Shown: in pieces, positions 55,946-64,000 of the stretch
How positions within the stretch are numbered: position 1 is the stretch's first letter
How the letters are laid out: the number at the start of each line of letters is the position of its first letter
Origin: Schistosoma mansoni
Taxonomy: Eukaryota; Platyhelminthes; Trematoda; Strigeidida; Schistosomatidae
DNA length: 64,000 nucleotides
Direction of reading: 5' to 3'
Assembly: GCF_000237925.1 (NCBI RefSeq)
Contig: NW_017386106.1
Span: forward strand, 1-64,000
The notes under the pieces: model-generated
What the model was told of the DNA's origin: nothing
The model's input: only the letters and a program-made list of their open reading frames with translations
Databases searched by the model: none
Made by a program: the position numbers and the translations under genes

Positions 55946-56564
55946 TATATGACTACTAAAAGATATTAGTATTCGTCTATGACCAAGTTCAACCAAAACT
56001 AGATCCCCCACCTAGGGGTTATTACATTAAGTAACATCAAATTAGGGGAAGTAATTTTTCTTCTCTCTTATTCATATTTGAATTTTCTATTCTCATTATC
56101 TCCATTCCTATTCATTCAAATGATTCATACCCTAACAATCATGTTTATTCATTCGAAAAAAAGGAATAGGAAATTCAATGATTCATTGAATAGACTAATC
56201 ACCGGGATGAAAAAAGAATATTCATTATTGTGAATATAGGGAACATAATCTCCCCCATCTTGATAAAGGACGAGTTATACTTATCCATAGCTTACCTGAG
56301 TATAGAATGAGAACATAATGATAGTTATTCACATAGTAGTAGGATACACTAAGATCAATAGAAGTAAATGGATCAGGTGTATATATATGTGTGTGTGTGT
56401 AGATGCTTCTGGTGTTGCATACAAGTTGTTATATTTCCATAGATGGTAGATTTTATCTGACCTTAAACTATAGATGTTTTCTCAATATGATACATCTCTT
56501 CATCTAAAAATTAGTATTAATCAATTGTGACATGGAAACTAAAAAAAATATTGAATATGATAAT

Positions 56565-57025
56565 ATATCAGAAGGAGGGGTTGTGGGTATCATAGTAATT
56601 TTGATAGTTGAGATCATGAATCAATTGAAGCTAGACCACCATGGATAACCTGGAAGCACTGGATGGCTGTTTCATCCTAGTGTGGGACTCCTCAGTGGTA
56701 GTGTGCATCCACGATCCCGCTTCATGAGATTCGAACAGAGGACCTGTCAGTCTCGCGCGCCAACGCCTAACCTCTAGACCACTTAACCAGCTGGCATCCA
56801 ATGGTGTTAATGTTTAACTTCAACCAATCCACGAAATTAAGTGACACATCAACCATTGTCTTCATTGAGTTACTATCTCCCAATAGAGTCGGTTGAACTC
56901 CACTGGTCACTGCTTCTCATTAAAACTCCAGGAAATACCTAATGGAGTTAGTCACTAGTGAGCGTATGTTGATGACTATCAGAAGGGGGTTTTGTGGAGA
57001 TTTTAGTAATTTTATAGTTGACATC
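56565..57025 (-). mobile_element. SINE2 full unit
   Basis: Minus: 3' end (gctagaccaccatggataac), hammerhead region, B-box side, tRNA-like (cgcgccaacgcctaacctct), then the spacer up to another inverted 3'-end start near 56990. Confidence 0.75.
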
Positions 57026-57119
57026 ATTATTGATGGTTTATCATACATGTCTATATATGTGTAGGATAAATAGAGTTGAGTTATTCTACGAAATAATTGA
57101 TTGAAATATTCAGTGGAGT

Positions 57120-57345
57120 AAATTAATGAAGTGGATTGGTTGAAGGTAGACATTAAAATCGTTATATGGCCGTGTTAGTGGTCTAGAGGTTAAACGTTCG
57201 CGCGAGAGACCGAAGATCCTAGGTTCCAATCATGAGAGCGGGATAGTGTATGCTCACTGCTGAGGAGTCCCATGCTAGGATGAAACGACCTTCCTATGAT
57301 TCTGGGTTTTCAGTGGTGGTCTAGCCTCAATCGACTCATGACTTG
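57120..57345 (+). mobile_element. SINE2 copy
   Basis: tRNA-like (tgttagtggtctagaggtt), hammerhead with CACTG-CTGAGGA and GAAA but TTC at the cleavage position and a broken stem I. Confidence 0.7.
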
Positions 57346-57536
57346 GACTATTAAATTAATGAACGTCAATAGTTTTTGTATAAACAGTTGGTAAATAAAT
57401 AAAAAATTGTTCGTACTGGGACTTGCGGCTGGTGGGCGGACATCGGATGTAGATGGCTCAGCATCCTCAACATCTACAATAAGAAAATAAAAGCCCCAAC
57501 AAATAATATTCAAACCTGTTACATAGGCTAGGGATT

Positions 57537-57665
57537 GTTCACATTCAATAGCTCAATGGATAACACGGAGTTAGTGTGTGAACAATACTCGAATCCAGAT
57601 ACATTGATATGACGAGTCTCAAATAGGAAAAAAACGTACGTTATGGATTTCACTCCTCTCTACTA
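57537..57665 (+). mobile_element. SINE1 degenerate copy
   Basis: atagctcaatggataac, a loose B-box (actcgaatccag), TGACGAGTC and a mutated GAAA region. Confidence 0.55.
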
Positions 57666-57754
57666 TTCATCCTAAATGATAATTCCTAACAAAATAGAGA
57701 AATCAAGACAATCCGCTCAAAATCCACACATACCAAAAGGCCGTAATCAACTGA

Positions 57755-58015
57755 ATTCTGTTGAAGTTAGACATTAACACCGTTGAATGCCGGCCAGCTC
57801 AGTGGTCTATCGGTTAAGTGCTCTGGCGCGAGACTGATAGATCCTGGGTTCGAATTTCGCGTACGCGGGATCGTGGATACGCACTGCCATTGAGGAGTCC
57901 CATAATAGGATGAGACGGTTGTCCAGTGCTTCCAGGTTTTCCATGGTGTTCTAGCTTCAATTGACTCATGATTTCAACTATGGAAATACTGAAATCTCCA
58001 TAAAACCCCTTCCGA
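57755..58015 (+). mobile_element. SINE2 near-complete unit
   Basis: tRNA-like with A-box side cagctcagtggtctatcgg and B-box gggttcgaatttcg. Hammerhead with TTGAGGA and GAGAC, probably inactive. The 3' end runs to aaaccccttccg. Confidence 0.78.
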
Positions 58016-58049
58016 ATTCTGTACCATCAACAACAGGAAAATACGAATC

Positions 58050-58380
58050 TACATAGATTAAAATTCACTTAGTATTGTTTATTTGAATCTTCCCATTGAT
58101 GTTTGAGACTGCAACTGGTCAGTCTCTCATTAGCCATATGTACATACTATGGGTATTGCCTCGATATAGCCTAAATTCACAAGCATGGTAAGCAAAGATG
58201 GATAGTGGCTAGTAGTGGAATCCAGGACGCGCGCCACTTCGACCTATTTGGGACTCGTCAGCTGGATGTACCTGCATCTCAGAGTTGATGTTCACTCTGG
58301 GACTCGAACCCAGTACCTTTCACTTCAAATGCCATCACGTTATCCACTCGGCCACTAAGTCCTGATAACCACTTGCCACT
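58050..58380 (-). mobile_element. SINE1 copy, GAAG ribozyme variant
   Basis: Minus: tRNA-like (cagtacctttcacttcaa to gccactaagtcctgataac), hammerhead core CTGACGA but GAAG in place of GAAA and a longer stem III (gtggcgcgcgtc). Confidence 0.78.
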
Positions 58381-58384
58381 TAAT

Positions 58385-58880
58385 TAATTTCTGAAATACA
58401 ATTCAACAAATTAATCATCATCCATATTTGATTTCTTCTAACTCTAACTAATTACAAGAAGGTTAATTAATATTAGACAATGTAGTAATAATTGACATAT
58501 GAAATCAGCATAGCAACATAATTCACCCTAACGACAAATTCAATTATTACATGTACAGTTTGAATATACGATAATGATGATAATAATGATAATAGAAATG
58601 TTAATTGTAATTACCTAATGATATACACCACAACAGAGTGGATGTACATCAAATGAGGTAATGTAAACGAACACATTCATATCCATATAGATATATAGTT
58701 TAATATTTCCTATCAAATCATAGTAACTCATAGACACACACACACACAGAGACAAATATCAGACAAAGTTCATTATAGTATCCCTTAGAGAGAACAAAAA
58801 GTGGGTAATTTTAGTTATGATTCATTCATGTTAATTAACATCAGTAACGTTATTAAAATAGAAAGAAATAGAATAAAATT
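58385..58880. other. AT-rich spacer
   Basis: Only short CA and GAT repeats. No gene or element recognised. Confidence 0.45.
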
Positions 58881-58884
58881 TGGA

Positions 58885-59735
58885 ATAAAATTCATTTGCT
58901 GTTGTTTACTTGTATCTCTTCCGATTGTTATTTAGGACTGCAATTGATCAGCCTCTTGTTGGCGTATGTGCATCCTGTGCGGACTGCTTCGATATTGACT
59001 GAAGTTACAAGGTTTATAAGCAAAATTGGATAGTGGCTAGCAGTGGAATCCGGGACGCGCACCACTTCGTCCTATTCGGGACTCGTCAGCCGGATGTACC
59101 TGTTATATCCTAGCGAAGACATGAGTACGGGTAACTTCTAGGGCCTGTTAATGGATGATTATTATATATACGTTCTTATTGTTTAATTAGATTGTGTATA
59201 TTTATATTCATCTTATTATAAGCTTCATTTTGACATATGGATTATTATTATACGAATTACTGTCCCTAAATTATATTCAGTTTGTTGATTATTGTCTTCC
59301 ACGATCACAGCCCCTTTTTGGCTTGATCTTGTACAAATATTATTTTCTATTTTATGATGTGATGCGGTCTATCTGTCTCCTTTATAAACCGAGTATGCTT
59401 GAAATGAATAATTCGCATGACAGAAGCTGTATTTGGTGTTGTGGACTCAATTGGAAGGGCTAGGCGGACAAGGAACCAATAAGGACGTTAGACTGCTCAC
59501 ACGGGTTGAACGTCATTGATTTGTCACAGTGTTAAGATTAGACAAGTCGTATTTCGATTAGTAGATAATTCATGTGATAAAAGCTGGGCATAAAATCGTA
59601 ACAATTTGGATACGGCCTTCTTATCTTAGGACCACAACAAATTGTCAATGGCCTATTGTTTTATAAAGTCATCACAGTACCTGCATCTCAGAGTTGATGT
59701 TCACTCTGAGAAGATACAAGTAAATAACACCAAGT
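58885..59735 (-). mobile_element. SINE1 copy split by an LTR
   Basis: 58885-59100 carries the spacer and hammerhead (GAAG variant). The element resumes at 59682 (tgcatctcagagttgatg) after the LTR. The host sequence would read through as gtacc-tgcatctcag, exactly as in 58270-58290. Confidence 0.82.
59101..59676 (+). mobile_element. Solo LTR, family A, inserted in SINE1
   Basis: 576 bp, TGTTATATCC...GTCATCACA, with a perfect 5-bp target duplication GTACC (59096-59100 and 59677-59681). The host SINE is intact except for this insertion, which fixes both LTR ends to the base. Confidence 0.88.
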
Positions 59736-59744
59736 GAATTTAAA

Positions 59745-59965
59745 CTTCATCCCATTGCACAACCAGATGGCTATCAGGACTCAGTAGCTAAGTGGATAAC
59801 GTGATAGTGTTTGAAGCGAGCAGTACTGGGTTCGAGTCCCACAGTGAACATCAACTCTGAGATACAGGTACATCCAGCTAATGAGTCCCAAATAGAACGA
59901 AATGTCGCGCGTCAAACTGGATTCCACTGCTAGCCACTATCCATCATTGCTTATAAGGATATTAT
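59745..59965 (+). mobile_element. SINE1 copy
   Basis: Good tRNA-like part (agctaagtggataacgtgat; gggttcgagtccc). Hammerhead with CTAATGA core and altered stem I/III, likely inactive. Inverted relative to its left neighbour. Confidence 0.78.
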
Positions 59966-60299
59966 TGTTAATTTAATTTAATTGTAATTACATTGGTAGA
60001 GTTTATTAGCAACTAGTCTAATTTATAGGTTGTTAGTCATAGATTGAACTTAATTAGGGTATCACAAAAACGAACAAAGAAGTAAATAACATAATGCTTT
60101 TTTACCTCAGTATGATATTCATCAGTAATGTACATGTATGACCTTGTATGAGAACAAAGTCTAGAATTTAAAAATGAAACCCTTCAACTGAATTAGAATT
60201 TCTTACGATAGAAGGTTTGTAGAAGCGTTGGATAGCTATTTCGTCCTGGTAAGTGACTCATGAGTGATGAGTATTTACTGGGATTCGCTGAATTATCTT

Positions 60300-60678
60300 T
60301 CGTTCAATCTTCGTCAGTGTTGGTTAAGTTTGCTAAACATACATCAGTTAGCCTTAGTTTCTAGAGAAAGATAAACCTTTTGAAAAGTATCCAGTTAATA
60401 ACTTATTGTCAACATAAATAAGCACAATATGAATTTCTCCGGGTATTCGTTTTCTCTCAGGGTCGTGTATAATGCTTTTATTTCATCTTCGACCGTATCT
60501 CGAGAGCATATGGTCTTGATTCTATGGCGTAACTTCTTAATTAGGTTCCTTTTGTGCTGTAGAGGAACAAAATTAAGAAAGTTTGTATACTGACCCGTCC
60601 ACGTGGTTTTCCTGTTTATGTTTCTCCTTAATAAACCGTCTTTTCTCCTTGTAAGTAGAAGATCTAGAAAAGCTATTC
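60300..60678 (-). mobile_element. Penelope-like RT fragment, inverted part
   Basis: Minus strand: FLDLLLTR-like start at 60678, then YTNFLNFVPLQHKRNLIKKL, RTIC-SR-like, and IKALYTTLRENEYPEKFILC near 60430. It duplicates the end of the plus ORF and extends it toward the C-terminus. Confidence 0.75.
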
Positions 60679-61424
60679 TAGCAAAGTGGTTAGTAACCGT
60701 TTTAAAACCACTTCATAAACACTTAGTAAAGCACAGTATTGAGGATTTATTTCAATTCGTCGAAAAGAATAAAAACATAAACACGAAAGGTCAAAAGATT
60801 ATGTCCTTTGACGTAATGTCATTGTTCACAAATATCCCACTCAGAGAGACTGTAGAATATATTTGTGAACAGCTTAGAGAACAAGAAATAGAAACTACAA
60901 TCTCTGTGGAGACCATCAATGAATTACTACTAAAATGTACTATAAATGTACATTTCAAAATCAATGGTGAAATCTACAGACAAATAGATGGTGTCTCAAT
61001 TGGTTCACCCCTAGGTCCTATATTGGCCGATATTTTTCTCTCGAAATTAGAAAACGGCTCACAGGCACAACAGATTGAAAAGTTTTCACTTTACTGCCGA
61101 TATATAGACGACACGTTCATCCTATGTAACAACTATACTGACTTAATGGAGACACTTCAGCTATTCAATACAGTTCATCCGTCTATAAAATTTAAATGTG
61201 AGGAGGAAAATGGAGATGGAATAGCTTTTCTAGATGTTCTACTTACAAGAAGAAAAGACGGTTTATTAAGGAGAAACATAAACAGGAAAACCATGTGGAC
61301 GGGTCAGTATACAAACTTTCTTAATTTTGTTCCTCTACAACACAAAAGGAACTTAATTAAGAAGTTACATCATAGAATCAAGACCCTATGCTCTCAAGAT
61401 ACGATCGAAGATGAAACGATATGA
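60678..61424 (+). mobile_element. Penelope-like reverse transcriptase fragment
   Basis: Open frame (drawn from 60603) with MSFDVMSLFTNIPLRETVEY, YRQIDGVSIGSPLGPILADI and the catalytic CRYIDDTFILC, then FLDVLLTRRKDG and the thumb. The GSPLGP and Y-DD motifs are those of Penelope-like RTs. The first 25 codons of the open frame come from the inverted part. The GIY-YIG domain is missing, so it is not functional as it stands. Confidence 0.85.
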
Positions 61425-61574
61425 ATTTCTAATTCCTACAAAAATTGTTGATTCGAGAATTCTTCGAAAAAAATTCTTCATAAACTAGAAAAAACATTTT
61501 GGTCAAACGGAGTTTAATAAGAACTTCTAAAGAATGATATATTACGTGTTATACTATGATTAGATAATTATCTA

Positions 61575-61830
61575 TTTATCAGAAGGGGTTTTGTGGAGAT
61601 TTAGTATTTTCATAGTTGAAAGCGTGAGTCAATTGAAGCTAGAACACCATGGAAAACCTGGAAACACTGGACGGCCGTTTCGTCCTATTATGGGACTCCT
61701 CAATGGCAGTGCGCATCCACGAACCCGCTCTCGCGAGATTCGAACCCAGGATCTACCAGTCTCGAGCCGAAGCCCTTAACCGATAGACCACTGAGCCGGC
61801 TGGCATCCAACGGTGTTAATGTCTATCTAT
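61575..61830 (-). mobile_element. SINE2 near-complete unit
   Basis: Minus 3' end, hammerhead (TTGAGGA), B-box side cctgggttcgaatctcgc and tRNA-like end (accactgagccggctggc). Confidence 0.78.
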
Positions 61831-62084
61831 TTTGTTATTAAGTGTAGAATACTTCCATAAACTTCCTGAATACCAATATTAACTTATTATCCCTTACATA
61901 ACCTCGGTTTTTTTTCGATAAGAAAACAATCTTAGAAATAAAGTGTTCATTTGATTTCCTCGTCTTCTTTCCACCTTTCAGAGGTGGGGGATCAATTCTA
62001 AGCGAATAACACAGAATTAAGAATTGATCAAAAAGTCATCACCACCCATTCAGTTACTAGATGTATCATATTTAGAAATTAAGA

Positions 62085-62365
62085 TACTTAAACAAAGATG
62101 GATAGTGACTTGCAGTGAAATCTAGGACGCGCTCTACTTCTTCCTATTTGAGACCTACATCTCAGAGTTGATGTTCACTCCGGGACTTGAACCTTGAACT
62201 ACTCACTTCAAACGCCATCACGTTATCCATTTAGCTACTGAGTCCTGATAACCACTTGTTTGTGCAATGGGATAAAGTTTAAATTCACTTAATATTATTT
62301 GTTTGAATCTTCCCATTGATGTTTTAAGACTACAATTGATCCATCTCTTATTGGCATAAGTTTCT
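62085..62365 (-). mobile_element. SINE1 copy, ribozyme damaged
   Basis: tRNA-like (cttcaaacgccatcacgtta; ttagctactgagtcctgat) and spacer (tgaatcttcccattgatg). About 15 bp of the hammerhead core is deleted. Confidence 0.72.
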
Positions 62366-62394
62366 TAAAGGTATATCTATTCATTGATTATCTT

Positions 62395-62574
62395 AATAAT
62401 AATAATAATAATGATAATAATAATAATAATTATATTGATATAAAGAAAACCCTCATAGATACAATTTTTATGTATGTGTAAATAAGTTTAGTATCCATTA
62501 TCTAGATGATACATTAATTATATTGATATTCTTTCTTCTTTCTAACTTTGGAACCCCCCCCCCTACAAAGTCGG

Positions 62575-62606
<32 letters not shown>

Positions 62607-62740
62607 TGACCTATTTACATTCCATGGTTATTATAAACGTAAATAGGTGTTTCTTATTTACTTATTTATTTATGAAATTTGTTTTAATAATGAATTACTC
62701 AAGGTCATACTCGCACACACACACACACACATGCACATAC
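62395..62740. repeat. Cluster of microsatellites
   Basis: AAT repeat (62395-62430), C8 run (62553-62562), ATT repeat (62575-62600) and CA repeat (62712-62732) in AT-rich DNA. Confidence 0.85.
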
Positions 62741-62929
62741 ATACACAAACAAACCTACAGAACTTTAAAAATGAATCCGAGTAGAATTTTCATGTAATAA
62801 GGTCAAATGTTTGATCAATCCATTTGAAGAATCAGGAAATCATAACTTGTACAAAAAAAGTAAATAAATAGTAACTCTTCAAGGTTTAATAATGAAAAAA
62901 AACAAAAGTGATATGAAGAGAAGTTGTTT

Positions 62930-63870
62930 CTCAATAAGTCAGTCAGTCAGTCAGACACAACGTAGAACTCCATACGTACGTACATCAGTTCGAGTTGCCA
63001 TACCACATTAACAAAGAGATGCAGTTGTCCATTCAAATTCTATAGTGGTAGAAGTAGTAAGAGTATAAGCAGTAATCCGAAAGATTAGGATTTGAAGATG
63101 TTATACAAGGAGTATAATACAGTGAAATAAATTTGGAAAGAGAAAAAGATAGAGACATGAAGAATTCAGAATATTAGAATTTGGGAGAACACAAAGAGTG
63201 GATGCACCTTCGCCATTGCAAACGATTTCGAGCCATGTCATTCAAGGTCTCTAACCATCGATTGCTATCATCTCGCGGATCCCAACCAGGTAGTCTACAC
63301 CTACCAACATGGCTCAGTTCACATGTCGGTGACTTCATGGATTTGTGCCACGTTTTGGTCTGGCCGCCCCTGTCTTTCTTCCAACTTACTCGTACACCAT
63401 AAAACATTGAACGTCGGGGCAGTCGGTGGTTGGGCATACGTAGCAAGTGTCCCAGCCATCTCAACTGATAAAGTTTCACTGCCTGATCAATCGATCTGCA
63501 ATTCTTACCTAGTACCCATTTCCTAACGACTGCATTACTTACTCGGTGGTCCCAGGATATACGAGCAATGCTTCGAGCCTTCGAAGACACCTATGATTGA
63601 ATACTAGTAGCCTACGAATATCCTCTACTCCATGTTTCACAGCCATAAAGTAGGACGGAACGAACTGCTGCACAGTATACCCGTTCTTTGGTCGCTAGAC
63701 GGATGTCTCGCCTACGCCATAAATGACTCAAGTTGGCGAAAGCTAGACGAACCTTCTGTATCCGTGCTGAGATTTCGTCACACACCAGACCACAAGGGCT
63801 GATGAGACTCCCAAGATAAGTGAAGCGGTCAACACGCTCAATAAGATGGAATGGTATTAAGATGAAGTGA
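62930..63870 (-). mobile_element. CR1-like 3' end with open C-terminal frame
   Basis: Tail cagtcagtcagtcagacac at 62940, 3' UTR, then minus frame 63590-63174: [80 protein letters not shown]. Connection sequence continues to about 63850 in another frame. 5' truncated. Confidence 0.8.
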
Positions 63871-63928
63871 ATATATAACTCGGAAAATTAGTTTTAATGA
63901 TATCTATGATATTTGTAAATAGTGTTTA

Positions 63929-64000
63929 TGTTATATCTTGAACTTAGGCTCTTAGTATGTCACGTATAACATGAGCACTCGAACGCTAGAACCTTCCCAA
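63929..64000 (+). mobile_element. LTR family C, start only (cut by window end)
   Basis: TGTTATATC... followed by gagcactcgaacgctagaac, as at 24480-24510. The rest lies beyond the window. Confidence 0.65.

Noticed and set aside
57775-57870. Possible true tRNA gene in SINE2
   Set aside because: Same reason: part of a dispersed repeat with poor stem pairing.
60603-61424. Working reverse transcriptase gene
   Set aside because: The start lies in an inverted duplicate of its own 3' part and the endonuclease domain is missing.

Overview
The window is nuclear DNA of a blood fluke, most likely a Schistosoma species (Platyhelminthes). The grounds are AT-rich sequence, intron-split genes that start with micro-introns and continue with multi-kilobase introns, RTE-type, CR1-like and Penelope-like retroelement debris of schistosome type, and tRNA-derived short repeats that carry hammerhead ribozymes (the Smα type known from schistosomes). 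No species call is made, and element names come from memory, not from a search.

Two protein-coding genes can be reconstructed exon by exon, both on the + strand. The first (3802-21464, ten exons, 479 residues) is the E2 core of mitochondrial pyruvate dehydrogenase (DLAT): targeting peptide, one lipoyl domain with lipoyl-Lys88, Pro/Ala hinge, E1/E3-binding domain, and a catalytic domain ending in the DHRVVDG motif. The second (32182-47921, six exons, 879 residues) is an unrecognised type I membrane protein: signal peptide, Cys-rich and EGF-like modules, a long Thr/Asn stalk encoded by an ACT microsatellite, one thrombospondin type-1 repeat, a transmembrane helix and a short Ser-rich tail. All splice sites are GT-AG and both reading frames close exactly.

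Most of the remaining sequence is mobile DNA. It includes RTE-type and CR1-like non-LTR fragments (often only 3' ends, with GTAA-type or GACT-type tails), Penelope-like pieces with inverted 5' structures, solo LTRs of three families (A, B, C) with recognisable target-site duplications, a Merlin-like DNA transposon remnant with 8-bp duplications, and a ~500-bp unclassified repeat (here R500). There are also two families of tRNA-promoter/hammerhead repeats, here called SINE1 (Smα-like) and SINE2. The interval 1-2760 is a minus-strand RTE/CR1 patchwork; 21.5-32 kb and 48-64 kb are almost pure repeat; the introns of both genes are also full of repeats.

The most interesting system is the pair of hammerhead-bearing repeat families. 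Each joins a tRNA-like Pol III promoter to a ~45-nt self-cleaving ribozyme, each occurs as partial head-to-tail dimers, and SINE2 also forms inverted dimers with ribozymes facing each other. One apparently intact ribozyme lies in sense orientation in DLAT intron 4. A 422-bp run of N (9062-9483) next to an almost perfect inverted pair of R500 copies marks a doubtful assembly spot.
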